From: Mastigias papua
Lineage: Eukaryota; Cnidaria; Scyphozoa; Rhizostomeae; Mastigiidae
NCBI GenBank assembly: GCA_964019165.1
Contig: OZ025273.1
Location: forward strand, 6,611,397-6,675,396
Reading direction: 5' to 3'
DNA: 64,000 bases
Each line of letters opens with the position of its first letter. Position 1 is the first letter of the stretch. The translations under genes and the position numbers were made by a program. Under the pieces are notes generated by a model that was not told the origin of the DNA, made no database searches, and saw nothing but the letters and a program-made list of their open reading frames with translations. This document shows positions 1 through 41,783 of this stretch, piece by piece.

Positions 1-370
1 GAATATAACGAGGGAGAGTAAGATTTTAAATATACTGGGTGCAAAAAGAAGGATCAAACAGACAGAAATGATGTGTAGTTCCACGTGAATAAGGTCATGT
101 AGATATCGATTAAGGAATGATGAATAAACAGAAATGCTGGAACATAGACATAGATAAGGGCCCGTAATATGGAAAACAACCCGGGGATAAGAATCACGGG
201 AATACCTAAAGACAAAGAAACATCTAGAAGAAAAAGGAAAGAACACTAGAACGGTAGAGGAAACTAACAGCTAGAAAAGGACTAAGGGAATGGAAGATTG
301 CTGGGAGTTGAGGCTAGGTCTATCCTTTTGAATAAGAAGGCTTTTATAAATCAGGAGGTCAAAAGCGTTG
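1..370. other. No gene seen
   Basis: I see no open frame, tRNA or clear repeat here. The sequence is AT-rich and probably belongs to the decayed element whose GIY-YIG remnant follows. Confidence 0.4.
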
Positions 371-580
371 TCACCTTTGGCAATGGTCTTCCATTGTAAC
401 TTTGTCACCTGTTCTGCTAATGTGGTCCCCTATGGACGATTGATTGGGTGCGTTTGTCCTATGTCCACCTCTGCCAATACCTAGATGCTCCAAACAACGA
501 ACCTTAAGATTCCTTATTGTTTTTCCGTAATAAGTAGCATTACAGCCACTACACGTATACTTATAAACGACTGTATTGCT
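371..580 (-). pseudogene. Penelope-like element remnant, GIY-YIG endonuclease domain
   Basis: The minus strand reads through about 70 codons that resemble the C-terminal GIY-YIG nuclease of Penelope-like retroelements. It shows VVYKYTCSGCNATYYGKT, followed by RNLKVRCLEHLGI and the later segment SSIGDHISRTGDKVT. The C-x2-C pair before a YYG-type GIY-YIG core and the R..EH motif are family hallmarks. It ends at a TGA. I found no intact reverse transcriptase next to it, so this is a fragment. The same fold occurs in other mobile elements, but the spacing and the cysteine pair favour Penelope-like. Confidence 0.7.
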
Positions 581-3500
581 ATGTCACTAGATGTCACTAG
601 ATTAACTCACTGAATATGTCTTAACTTTAATACATGAAAATATGCCGTTAATGTAAACATCAAGACGAAGAAATGTCTCTGTTCCTTATTGCGATCATGG
701 CTCTGAAGTTAATCCCTAATCAGCTGCCTTTAAGCCTAAAGTAATCGCTTCAAGTTTCCAATATTTAGCCCAACATTTCACATAAAATCCTGATGGGCAA
801 ACGTGTTGTGTCATTTGATCACCATTTTTTGTCAGCTAACATCGTTGCTTCCGATGCTGGGTGAAATTTAAGTTCGTTCAAAATTGTTGGCTGAGGGGAC
901 CAAGCAGATGCTGGGTTAAATGCTGAATAATTCACTGCTGATGCTGGGATTCCTATCATTATTGGGCATATTATTATTACAATGCATTATATATTGCTGG
1001 ATCAAATACTGGATCGTTTTGCTACTCCACTGATATTGGGGTGCCTACCAAAGCTGGGTTGACTGCAGGAAGAAATGTTCAATAATGGATCGTTTGACCA
1101 AAGCATAAGTTAAAGGAGGTAAAATTGAAGAATGCAGGAAATATAATTTTTAGAAAGGAAATGGAGTTTTAGCATTTCACTCGTGCTGTTATTCATTGTC
1201 CCTGGCATTCCTTCTTCGTACATTATTGAGTTGCCAAAGAACTGAGTTCGTCAATTAGTATTAAGTTAAATCTAATATAGTACTATTTTTTATAAGAAAC
1301 ATTAGTGAGAGGTTTATGGCTGAAAGTTTCTCAATTTTCGGCATGTAAGTTCCAAAAGTTTCTTAACGGTTCCTTAATTCAAAGTAAAGTGACTATAGGT
1401 AATGATCTAGAATTACTGATGGTTTGAGTAGAAACTACCTACGTATCGCAAAAGAAATTTCATTTTTAAAATTGTGTGCCTTTGTGGAAGAAGGTACATG
1501 GAAATTATGTATTATAAAAATCCAATTTCTTTAGTATGCAACTGACCAATTTCTTAGGGTTGGAGCAATATGGCTTTCTAGTTTCGTACAGTTTTGGCCT
1601 TTGTAACTCTAATTTCTTATATATCAATTTCTTGTAAAAATTACGTGCATGGCGAACAGGAAAATTGATACTTTTTATATTTATAACCTTTATTCCAGAA
1701 TCTTTCGGGCAGTCTATAACAATATGTTTCCCATGGATTGCTTCTATAACGCTTGGCATCTTTCAAATCTCTTCGAAGTTATCAGGAAGTCACTTACACT
1801 CTTTAGCACTATCTGGTGCTTTCAACTATATGGTGGGAATCAGACACTTTTCTAAGCAAGCATCGGACAGTCCGGCTCTTCCCTCAATCATGCTTATCAT
1901 TTTCAGACTTACAAATTTACTTTTCAAAATTACTGTTCTACTTTTTCATTTGGTCTAAAACTGGATTAATTTTAATGTAAATACAATTGCAATTGTGGAA
2001 TAATAAATATAATTCAATAACGCTACTTTCTTACTTACTTACTTAATTAATTTCCAATTTCTCATTTTGATTTTAACGACCTCTCACCAGATTGTACTGA
2101 CAGTAATTATTTCATATTACTCAATGACATTGAAGAAAGGAACAAGCTCTCGCCTCAGCACCGGAAATTGACACATCTATCTAGCAAGTTGTGTTTGATT
2201 CGGTTAGAGAAAAGCACCAATGGTACAGCCATTTCTCAAAATGGAGTCGAAGAATATCGAATTACCTGTGAAGCAATGGTCAAATTTGTTGATCGTCTTC
2301 ATTTTCTTATCTTCTTCTGCTCGTATCTTCCTCTATTGTTTCTGGCAGAGTCAAATAAAAATGTTGCATATAATACACAGACTTTTCTAAATTAGAACCT
2401 AAATGAAAAATGAAACTATGTCAATTTGAAACCATTCCTCTTCATTCAGGTGTTTACATGAACATTTCCCAAAAGTGTAATTGAAAAATTGGTGCATTAA
2501 AGATTGAAGGCTTCAAAGCACCACATATACAATGCTGAATAACAGCTTAAATTCTATTTGACACTTTATAAAGCACTATCTTCAAATTGCATGTTTATCA
2601 TTTTTCTTTGCAAGTCTTTATTACCTGCAACAGTTGTCAAACGAGAAACTTTCGAACAGCTACATGTTTGTTTCAATATCAAACCAACACCATGCAATCT
2701 ATTCGCGCTCTATGTCCCGGTCAGAGTTCACGTACAGATCATGACTTTCACTCCAGCTCGTTATTTACAAAAATCTTAATTTTTTGGAGCACTCCATGTC
2801 AAAACGCAATAGTTTGAAAATCCCACCCTACTTTCAGTGATGTGTCATTCTTCATTGCCATTACCCATTGCATCAATTATCTGTCCCCATGTTAAAAGCA
2901 GACACCACGTCTTGATGTAAGTGTTCTTCCGCTAATGTGATGCCAATATTAGTTAAAAATGATAAAGGAATTATTGTCAAGGAATTTTTCAGGATAATAT
3001 CTTTTTAGGATGAGTATATTATAGTAAATTATAGCATACTATAGTATATTATATTATATTATATTATATTATATTATATTATATTATATTATATTATATT
3101 ATATTATATCATTACATAATATATTTTATTATATTATACTATATTATATCATATTACATTCTACTATACTTCATAAATTTTATTACGTTATATAGCTATT
3201 GTTATAATATATCGCTTATATCATATTTTCCCATGCTATTTATTTACTATATTTATTAATATTGCTTCTTATATTTTCTTTCTTATGATTTCATAGGAGT
3301 GATCACTTTTCCACGTATTTTTATGTACCAGTGTTCTGCTGGAACTGAGGGTGGTAGTGAGATCAATATGAGAACATGTCTTGTAACATCAAATCTATCA
3401 TTGTCTATTATGTCAAATCTAAATGCAAATGTACATATGACAATAATGAATTCATAATTGTGCTCATTACATAAATGTCCAATGTAAGCTAAAATATGCA

Positions 3501-3840
3501 TTGCAAAACGAGTAATGCATGGAACTGCTGAAAATAATTACTCAACTGATTCCAATATATACATGAAGATGACAAATGCATACATATACAGACAAAAGCA
3601 GCCATCACTACCTACTTGTTTGAGCTAAATCTAAAAACAAATTGTATATCAGACAGTTATCAGGGAATCTATATCAAAGATAATACGGCTATGTCATAGC
3701 ACGTTTGAACATAACCACAAAACAGATTTTGAGTTAAGATTTCCAAATGCAGTCGAGTACTAAAGGAATATATCATTTACTTCCTGATAAATCGAAGAGT
3801 TACAGCACCGATCATACTTGCATTTCCAAAAATCTCCTTT
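581..3840. other. Intergenic, no convincing gene
   Basis: Only short open frames without family resemblance occur here. The recognisable structure is the pentanucleotide array near 3.04-3.11 kb. This is the 3' flank of the Na+/H+ exchanger gene. Confidence 0.4.
3020..3175. repeat. (TATTA)n microsatellite and degenerate flanks
   Basis: A tandem ATATT pentanucleotide array runs cleanly for about 70 bp and degrades on both sides into ATATC, ATACT and ATTAC variants. Confidence 0.9.
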
Positions 3841-23796
<19,956 letters not shown>

Positions 23797-24690
23797 TTTT
23801 GCTATCAAAATTCACAGCGTCTAGCAGTACAGCTTCATTCTTTCATCCTTACACATTCGAAACGTATGTACTGTAAATAGGCTTTTGACGACATGTTACT
23901 CAGCTATAACGTAGTAGCTTTAGCAAAGGCTGAACTAATTTAGTCTATCCATCTGCGTCAAAGCGAACTGGTCACAAGCAATGTCAGCTTCTGGCCATAC
24001 TGAGCCATTATTAGAGACTTATGTACCTGTGTTGACCTCCTTACTCCTCTGGAGATGCACATCTAGCTCCTTCGGCGCTTCTATATCATTGGGTGGGTAC
24101 GACAACGACACTACTGCGGAGTAACTCTCCCATGTTGATATTCAATCCCTATGTCGCTTACATTATGCTAAAAGTAGCCCTTCAGACTCTGCAAATTCGA
24201 TAAGCTTATGTTATCTTTGTGCAGTGTATTCTATTTATTTGTACAGAGGATCGTTTTAATATGCAGACGTTTGGGCTTTATGTCGTCGATCCGACAGTCA
24301 AATTTTCTGCACACACTTTTCAGATATTTGTTGCTGGATGATGCATTGAAAGTTTTAATTGGTATCTTCTGACACCTTCAAACTTATTTCCAGAAAACTC
24401 TCAATCAAAACTTTTACAGGCTATAAAAATCTACTTGAAAGTAAGTAGGGCTTTGAATCTGCTTTTTCTTTCATTCATTGGGCTTCTTAAATTCAAAATT
24501 TGCCTCATCTGTCCATACTTTAAGAAGCTGCCCTGACCCAATACTTGCGTATAAGGTCGATGTTAAATTGCTTTCTCTTAAGTCTACGAACATAAAACGT
24601 TTATACTTTCGTTACAATCGGACTTTATCTAACTCATCTCATCAAAGCAGGTATGTGACTCTGGGTATGAATTTCTCTCTACGAAGATTT
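23797..24690. promoter_or_regulatory. 5' flank of the exchanger gene; no gene seen
   Basis: Upstream sequence of the minus-strand exchanger gene. No TATA box or second gene can be assigned with confidence. A non-coding 5' exon could lie here. Confidence 0.3.
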
Positions 24691-24699
24691 GTTTTAGTG

Positions 24700-25212
24700 G
24701 ACTAAACCCTATTTTTAACGCTGAAGGATTTAAACTGGGAGACTGTCTAGATACTAGGCGTTCTCCATCAGGATATATTTCTAGTTTGGATGGGAATCTT
24801 ATCAGTTGGCGCTCAAAGAAGCAACCTTCAGTTGCCAAATCATCAACAGAAGTGGATATTGTCGCATTGGGTCAAGCAACACAAAAATGTTGATGGACAA
24901 GACGTTTATCTGACTTACGTTTTTCATAAAACAATGCCACAGTTATTTATGAAGATAACCAAGTAGCATTAGAACTAGCAAAGAATTCACAATATAATGA
25001 ACGCTCAGGCAAAGCATATTGAGATTCATAATTTGTTCTGTTGTGAAAGAGTTTTAGCAGGAGATATCGCTGTCAAGTACTGTAGAAGTTCAGATATGCT
25101 GGCAGACATAACGACCAAAGCTGTGCCCTATCCATGCCTTCGTAAAATGGAAACAAAGCTTAGAATTGTTGATACTTTGAGTCAGCAGATATTAATCACG
25201 GGTGGCTGTTAA
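24700..25212 (+). pseudogene. Ty1/copia pol remnant (RNase H region)
   Basis: Broken frames carry, in order, GDCLDTRRSPSGYISSLDG, ISWRSKKQPSVAKSSTEV, VIYEDNQVALELAKN and AKHIEIHNLFCCERVLAGDI, then SSDMLADITTKAVPYP. This is the canonical end of copia-type RNase H. Several frameshifts and stops (for example near 24893 and 25015) make it inactive. No LTR was recognised beside it. Confidence 0.88.
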
Positions 25213-26340
25213 AAATGCAGAACATTGACTTTACGACCATTATCAGCTCTCAGTGCAAGTTGTTGTTGTTGGTATTGAACTTTGGACTATGACCTCGTGT
25301 CTTCTTGTTTTTGTGATATGACTCATGGTTGTGTCAGACGAAAATAAGCTTTTCAGTATGTCTAAAACATGGTACCGCTTTTTCGTGCTGTAGTGAAGTT
25401 CTGTAGTACCAACAGACTTTTCATTCATGTTTGTCTCTGTTTTTGATAGATTTGTTCGTCTGATATGATCGGAATATTAGTTGTATTATATTAGCTATTA
25501 TGTAACAGATGTTTAATACATGAGTTTTTTCTTCAATTCTAAGCGCATTTTAATAAAATGAAGGAAAGCAGTCTCTGAAGTCCTACAAATCTCAAATACG
25601 ACAATAAGTGTTTCCACTTGGAAACCTGTTCTAGCTACAAGAGCCCAAAAACCTAAATAAAAATTGATAATAAAGAGAAATAAAAATTTCTTGAATCTGT
25701 AGCTCAATTCCAAATCCATACAACGCTTGAATCTTTGGAACAAAATAGTGTTATCGCTTACTAAAATTCAAGTAAAGTGACGATTAGTGGAATTAGGAGC
25801 AGTAAGCTAACCCAAAGTGATTTGATCAGATGAAACATTACGTTTTTCTTGTGAAAAATGGAAACAACTTCCCTGATTTTTCCTGATTTTCGAAAATCTC
25901 TTTTCACCTGATATTCCCTGATCAGAAACAAAATTCCCTGACTTTCCCTGATTTCAAAGATCTGGTGGCAACCCTGCACCCTGCGTGATCGCATAAATCC
26001 GAACCTCCGCTAGTTCTACCCCCCCCCCCACTAACTGAACTTTTGCTCCGAAGAAACTCTGAATTTCATATCCACTATACCTTCCCGCTCCACTATGTCT
26101 CACACTGAAATTTTCAACTTCAAAACAATAGAGGGACTTAACAGTAACCGTGTTGAATGTTCTAAAAGTAAACTGAAATAATGAAAGTGAGAATAAAAAC
26201 TGAAACTTAGTTCTAAAACAGCTGCAACAAGAATAGTATACAGTAAATAAAGCAAAATATCGGAGAGATATACAGAAAATATGTATATTCATCCCATCAT
26301 AAATTGCTCGCGGAAGGTCACGTTGGTAAGAAAGTTCCGC
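25213..26340. other. Intergenic; dispersed repeat copy
   Basis: Holds a copy of the dispersed repeat seen at 18.3 kb (GTAGTACCAACAGACTTTTC at about 25406) and a poly-C run near 26022. No gene was recognised. This is the 3' flank of gene A. Confidence 0.4.
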
Positions 26341-31898
<5,558 letters not shown>

Positions 31899-32063
31899 TT
31901 TGAGGTGACAAACATTCCGGGATAGTACTTATCACTATCCTGAACGGAATCAGAACTGGACTTTGACCTAGAGGTGCACTCTCTTTCAAGTTTTCTAGAA
32001 TGTCTATGATTTCGAAAGTTCAAAGGGTCTTCCCCTCGGCAAGACTGTCGACGTAGTTTAGTC

Positions 32064-32348
32064 TTAAGCCCACCGCACACGGCAGATCTTTGTCTTTCAA
32101 AAACGAAGTTTTTCTATTTGGTCTTTCAAGGACATAAAAATCTCCCGTGTGCGGTACCAGAAGACGAAGATTTTTGTTTTTCAAAGACGGCCTTCGAGAT
32201 TCAACATGTTTAATCTCAAAGGCTGTCTTTGAAATACAAAAATCTTCGTCTTTGGGTACCGCACACGCCAGATTTCTGTCCTTGAAACACCGAAAACAAA
32301 AATCTTCGTCTTTGAAAGACAAAAATCTGCCATGTGCGCTGGGTTTTA
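32064..32348. mobile_element. Hairpin MITE upstream of gene A
   Basis: An almost self-complementary element of about 285 bp centred near 32205. The outer ends GCCCACCGCACACGGCAGA and, on the other strand, ACCCAGCGCACATGGCAGA are inverted repeats. Inside, GAAGACGAAGATTTTTGT pairs with its complement on the far side. The left end abuts TTAA and the right end TTTA, which could be a decayed TTAA target duplication. It ends 166 bp upstream of the gene A start codon. Confidence 0.75.
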
Positions 32349-32805
32349 GCTTTTTCATAATTTCAGTACTGAAGCTTTATTAAGATTTTCTTAGCAAGAA
32401 TACTCGAGTTTGTGTATGTAATTCTGCAGTGTCAAACAAAAAGACAGACACTAAATAAACATAACAATGAAATCACTACAGTACATTATTACATAAACTC
32501 TGTGCAAATCAAGCAACAGGCATTTAATGGCAATAAAATTGGAATTTCAAATGCATGTGAACTGTGAACTCATTAACTTTCTTAGGTCTCACAACCTACT
32601 ACTCAACTTTCTTAAATCTTCTACAAACTGAGCACTGCTTTCCTATAAAACCACTTTCTTATAAAAAAATATGTAGTTGAGTGGGCCTGGGGGCCAAAAC
32701 CTGCCCAGAAATGCATCATACGTTTTGGAGGAGGAAGGGTTGTATAGATTGTGACAGCTTTTCAAGAGGGTGGTGCTCTTTTCTTCGCAAATTGTGATTG
32801 AAGTA

Positions 32806-33548
32806 ATAATAATAATTTTTTATTTACAGTTGGTATTTACATAGCTATAAGCTAATTAAGTCCGACTATGCATAAATTAAATTAAGACATTAAAAAATAG
32901 AAGCTCAGTTATGATATATTAAAAATACATGAAGAAAGTAATCATATACAAGCATTCATATACATCCAAGAAGAAGAATATATAGTTTGCATAACCTACA
33001 GCTGTAGTCTTCGAATTTTCATTTTTTTATTCTTCTTTTAACAGTAGTTAATGTTGCAATGTTTTTCATGTCATTTGACAATGAGTCCCATGCTTTCTTT
33101 CCCAAATGCCATACTATGTTTCTACAATGTAGGAATGTTTTTATTTTTAGCAGGTGCAAAGTATCTATAAACCTAAGTTTCTACTGGCTTGAGCTTTCCT
33201 CACATATGCTTCTCACGAATACAGGATTATAACTGTTTTTCGTTCTATAGATTTCTACCATAAGCAGATGAAGGTTCTCCTGACGAATAGCAACAGAACT
33301 ATCTTTATCAGAAATTCTTTAAACTTGAGGCGGAGTTCTAATGTGCAATTTGTGATGCTCTAACTTGGGTCCTATTTATTTGCATTTTCTATCAAAGAAC
33401 TTCCAAATTGGGGGGCTGTAGCTGAAATTGATAGATTGCATTGTATGGGTTTTGAAGTTCAGACTTTTATCTATAATCATACCTACTAGGTTTTCTTCAT
33501 TGCAGTGATCAATTTTAACACTTCCTAGGTATAGCGTGACAGGCTCTT
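32806..33548 (-). pseudogene. LINE 3' part, same family as the 49.5-52.3 kb copy
   Basis: The minus-strand frame shows LGKKAWDSLSNDMKNI and TVKRRIKK followed by CRLCKLYI, parallel to SLWSSLPNSLKD, FKRKIKQW and CRLCKVYI in the larger LINE. The 3' UTR is shared (TAGCT-ATAAATAC-AACTGTAAATAAA) and ends in an ATT repeat. Its upstream part carries EPVTLYLGSVKIDHC and is interrupted at 33548 by the LTR element. It resumes beyond 35385. Confidence 0.75.
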
Positions 33549-33700
33549 TGTAAAACGACAAATGTTTTACAGATAAACACAAATCAACGACGAATATTAA
33601 ACATAACAATTAACAGCTACGACACACATAAATAGCAATTAAAGATGAATATAAAATGTTCGATGTCCAAAGAATTCAATCCACAAATGTACGGTGGCGA

Positions 33701-33704
<4 letters not shown>

Positions 33705-33774
<70 letters not shown>
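33705..33774. repeat. (GGCAAC)n in LTR (3' copy)
   Basis: Hexanucleotide array of about 11-12 units within the LTR. The matching array at about 34991-35071 in the other LTR has one more unit. It is open in both directions, so apparent Gly-Asn or Leu-Pro ORFs are artefacts. Confidence 0.9.
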
Positions 33775-33776
<2 letters not shown>

Positions 33777-34207
33777 AATAATATAACAACGACTTTAACT
33801 AAAACGACATTCACGAACGACTCAACTAGCGACTGTACTTAACGGCAACTAAATCACGACTGACGTTACAATAAACACAGAACGGATATCACATGTACAA
33901 CACATGCACCCATAAAAGATTGACACGATAAAACAACAGGATGGCGACAGCAACTGTGGAGACTAATGATGCAATAACACAGCATGCAGATGATGAAACA
34001 ACAAAAGACGGAACGAATAGGGACACAAAACCAATCTTACTGAACATGACGTAACAACAATAACAAAAATAAAACTAGTACTCTAACATTACCCCCTCCT
34101 TTAGAAAAACAAGCCTCCTGGCTTGAATTATCGAAAGAGAGTAATGTCAAAAAAAATTACAAACGAGAGGCAGCATAAAACAACGTAAAAACAAGTCTAC
34201 ACACAAT

Positions 34208-34807
34208 TTACGTCACATCACGACAGTTAGTATTGATGCCCTCCGCAGCGTTCTTTGTGTGGTAGATTGGTACGCGCTCAGCATCATCAAGATAAGTTCC
34301 TCTTGGGCACCGCACCCCATAGTTCATTGTTTTTGATCTCATTTCCATGCATCCAACCTGGTCCGTCTTATCAGTTAAACTACAGGCTAGGGTACTTGGA
34401 ATCTCTTCCGCTCGACAGGGTGTTGTTCGTGAAAGCTTCAGAGCATTCGCTATTTGCTTGAGCTCCGTTAACAACGTATCCATATCCCTTCCGAGCGACT
34501 GAATATCGAAATTGCCGTTTGGTACGGGCGGTGCTACTGGGAGCATTTCCATGGCTTTATTGTGGGGGCAGGAATACATCCTGTCTCTGCAGTATTTCGC
34601 CACGTGGCCGACCCTCAGGCAACAGTAGCATATAGGTCGGCCATCTTCGCATCTGTAAATATTGGTACGGTAGGCGAAAGGGTTTTGTGCACGCTCTTCT
34701 GCTGCTTTTACTCTTTCATCCATGGCGATAACAACGTTCCGTACAACATCCAATACAATGTCTTTCACTTCTTGCCTAGATATAACCATTAACTGCTCCA
34801 TTTCACG
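34208..34807 (-). CDS. Gag-like protein with CCHC zinc knuckle
   Basis: Minus-strand ORF. The ATG that starts MEQLMVISRQEV near 34804 is the likely start; the frame is open to 34870. About 199 residues, with an N-terminal helical region and then CEDGRPICYCCLRVGHVAKYC containing a C-x2-C-x4-H-x4-C knuckle of retroviral/gypsy nucleocapsid type. The only protein of the LTR element, it presumably packages the element RNA. The terminal part lacks recognisable motifs. Confidence 0.75.
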   Translation of the reverse strand, partial: REMEQLMVISRQEVKDIVLDVVRNVVIAMDERVKAAEERAQNPFAYRTNIYRCEDGRPICYCCLRVGHVAKYCRDRMYSCPHNKAMEMLPVAPPVPNGNFDIQSLGRDMDTLLTELKQIANALKLSRTTPCRAEEIPSTLACSLTDKTDQVGCMEMRSKTMNYGVRCPRGTYLDDAERVPIYHTKNAAEGINTNCRDVT

Positions 34808-34990
34808 GCGCAAGCTCGTCCTCACTCGGGGTAACCAATGTAAAACGACAAATGTTTTACAGATAAACACAAATCAACGACGAATATTAAACATAACAAT
34901 TAACAGCTACGACACACATAAATAGCAATTAAAGATGAATATAAAATGTTCGATGTCCAAAGAGTTCAATCCACAAATGTACGGTGGCGA

Positions 34991-35072
<82 letters not shown>

Positions 35073-35384
35073 AATAATATAACAACGACTTTAACTAAAA
35101 CGACATTCACGAACGACTCAACTAGCGACTGTACTTAACGGCAACTAAATCACGACTGACGTTACAATAAACACAGAACGGATATCACATGTACAACACA
35201 TGCACCCATAAAAGATTGACACGATAAAACAACAGGATGGCGACAGCAACTGTGGAGACTAATGATGCAATAACACAGCATGCAGATGATGAAACAACAA
35301 AAGACGGAACGAATAGGGACACAAAACCAATCTTACTGAACATGACGTAACAACAATAACAAAAATAAAACTAGTACTCTAACA

Positions 35385-35470
35385 TCTTTATTTCCTCCAA
35401 ACATCAATAGATAAACATATTTTCATTTATTTTCATTCCCTTCTTCAACAAATCTGGATAATACTTTTCA
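35385..35470 (-). pseudogene. LINE segment displaced by the LTR insertion
   Basis: The minus strand ends in a frame reading LMFGGNK up to the target duplication. The frame continues at 33548 with EPVTLYLGSVKI once the LTR element is removed. This establishes the nesting order. Confidence 0.6.
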
Positions 35471-35594
35471 GATACACTTAGGTAAAGCAATCTCTAGTAG
35501 GAATGGCAACAAAATATTAGAATTCTCTTATTCTCTTTCAGGATCTTTGTAGGAATGATAAGCATTAATGGTCATCATTTTTTCCAGCCTATCT

Positions 35595-36603
35595 AATAAG
35601 GTACTTGCAGTGGTCACATGACCATTACGTAATCTCGATTATGATTGGCCAATTCGGTCTGGTGGGCAAAATAACTTGTTGCAAAGAAAGGCAATGTCTG
35701 AACTGCAAGTAGTTGGCTTTGAATAGCTGAGCCGCTGTTATCATTCACCGGTAATTTGTCAAGTCTTAAGTAATTTCTAAATACCTCAGTTCACATACTA
35801 TTTCATTCACATTGTATCAGCATTTTCTCGTGCAAACAAAGGACTCTGAATGCGTTTATGAGTTCCACTTTTAACTCCACAAGGTCAATCAAGTCTAGGA
35901 AAGCATGATCACAGTCGTGGTCAATAACTTGATAATTTTAGGTATTTGCCTATCTGAAATGTGACGATAGGTTTTAAAAGCTTTAGATTCCTTCTGGAAG
36001 CATTCACTTTGTAAACTCTGACTGTTTTGCCATCAAATTAATAGGCTGTTCCCTTTGTAAACAGTCAGAAGATTTCGCATGCTCTTTGCAGTCCTTGGTC
36101 CTCGATTACATATGTTGTAGTCTGTAGGTACACAGTAAAAAATGCTGTGAAGGAAATTACCGTCGTCCGGGCAGGTTGAGGGCCCGAGTGTTTTTAAAAC
36201 AATAGTCTTTTATATCGATGGCAATACAGTCAGAGTTTACAAAGTGAATGCTTACAGAAGGGATCTAAAGCTTTTAAAACCTGTCGTCACATTTCAGATA
36301 GGCAAATACCTAAAAGTATCAAGTTATTGACCAAGACTGTGATCATGCTTTCCTAGACTTGATTGACTTTGTGGAGTTAAAAGTGGAACTCATAAACGCA
36401 TTCAGAGTCCTTTGTTTGCACGAGAAAATGCTGACTTGACAAATTACCGGTGAATGATAACAGCGGCTCAGCTATTCAAAGCCAACTACTTGCAGTTCAG
36501 ACATTGCCTTTCTTTGCAACAAGTTATTTTGCCCACCAGACCGAATTGGCCAATCATAATCGAGATTACGTAATGGTCATGTGACCACTGCAAGTACCTT
36601 ATT
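35595..36603. mobile_element. Foldback element, about 1 kb
   Basis: The left arm 35595-36034 and right arm 36217-36603 are near-perfect inverted repeats around a 182-bp spacer. The left arm has an extra block of about 53 bp near 35762-35815 that the right arm lacks. The termini read AATAAGGTACTTGCAGTGG on both sides. No ORF was recognised. Confidence 0.93.
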
Positions 36604-37102
36604 GTATATTCATGTCAAATTCAGTGCACTGTTTGAAATCAAGTCATCAGTGCGCCGGAAATTGTCTTTTACGTTTTTCAATGTTTCGATGGCGAGATCA
36701 GGATGAGAATACGTATTAACAACTATTCCCATGGTATCTCTGACCGGTTTTACACAAAATTTTTAGACAGAGAGGGAGTTAAACATGGTGTCCACTAGGC
36801 AAAGTAATTTGAGTTCACTGACCTTCGAGATGAGAAATCTTTGGAAGTTATTGCATTTCTTGCAGGCGAGAACAATCCCCGCGGCGATATGTTCGGTGGT
36901 TCAGCTACATAATTACATGCTATTTTCTTGAGGCCAGGCTTCCGCGAATTCACTTCATGAGGTGACAAATGTTTTTCCCCTTCGCCTTTGACCGGAAATA
37001 ATAAAAGCACGTGAGACTTGATAAATCGTAAGAAACATGCTGCATAAAAGTTGTGCCTGGTACATCGTAAAGTTCACTTCATCACATACGCACTGCAAAA
37101 GG

Positions 37103-40821
<3,719 letters not shown>

Positions 40822-41783
40822 GCGCAATTGCCTCATAAAATTTGCAAAGAATGGTGGCAGAATAGTACGGTTGTATAGATGTGAGAAACTTGCTTGATTT
40901 ACTGCATGCTAGGCGCACATGAGGCAATTTTGCTAACGTAAAGTGTCATTTGTGGCACTTTGCTAAGGCGTTTGTCATTCGTAGTACTATGCCTAAGATG
41001 GAACACTACAGCGCATGCACGTCATGGCTACAGTTCGAGGAGAACATGACGGATAGTAGAATATCATCTGATAAGAACTTCGGGAAGAAATGCAATTCAA
41101 TGCCAAAAGTCTTGGAACACTTGCTGTATTTTTGACCTTGCTAGTGAGAGTTCCTCTCTCCCCTTGAAAACAATGTTGATTTATACAGGTTTTATACGCA
41201 GTAAATAGGTCAAATTGTTTCACACAACTGTCAGCTAACACAACCATCAATTCAACACTGTTCTGGGGGGGGTAGGGGGGCGTAGTCGGTTGTGCTTCAC
41301 CGGAATCTCATAATTGTCATATAAAATGCTGCAGTCAAAGGGTGCTCCAAGGACTTTTGGCAATGATTGCACTTATTTTGAAGAGACAATGAAGGAATTT
41401 TTATGAACTTACTAAGGAACTAGATGAGATGAACCGGGAGAAGTTTTAAAAATTCCATTGGTTAGGTGAAGAATCTTTTGAAAATATTCTTTCGGGGGTT
41501 TTCCCTTACATACAAAAAGAAAAGACAGCTGAGGCAGTCAATTACTAAAAGAAAGCGCCTGTCTACTTCATTCTAGCAATTAGCCCAAATAGTTATCTTC
41601 CTTATCATTTTGATTAAGTTTCAGAGGATTTCTGAGGCCTAAGAAGGTTGATAAGTTGATTTACTCTTGAAAATGTTCACGCAAGCCCGTCATCTCTTTT
41701 GTTTAATTTGCATAGAGACTTCATATGAAAATCTATGTATTTCAGTGATATGTCTGTGTAGTGCCCATCTGTATGTCCTGCAC
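40822..41783. other. Intergenic, no gene recognised
   Basis: 3' flank of gene B. A poly-G run lies near 41265-41280. No other structure was recognised. Confidence 0.35.

Larger units (their letters stand above)
33549..35384 (-). mobile_element. Gag-only LTR retrotransposon (TR-GAG-like), complete
   Basis: Two near-identical LTRs, 33549-34088 (540 bp) and 34839-35384 (546 bp), start TG and end CA. They differ mainly by one (GGCAAC) hexamer. A 4-bp target duplication (TCTT on the plus strand) flanks the element. On the minus strand a primer-binding-like TGGTTACCCCGAGTGAGG follows the 5' LTR, and a polypurine tract AAAGGAGGGGGTAA precedes the 3' LTR. The interior is only 750 bp, with a single gag ORF and no protease, RT or integrase, so movement would need enzymes supplied by another element. 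It is inserted in a LINE fragment. Confidence 0.93.

Noticed and set aside
33645..33842. Gly-Asn and Leu-Pro repeat ORFs in the LTRs
   Set aside because: Direct translations of the (GGCAAC)n hexamer array in both LTR copies.
37037..37102. Upstream ATG as the gene B start
   Set aside because: It would place about 22 polar residues before the signal peptide; the ATG at 37103 gives a standard signal peptide like that of gene A.
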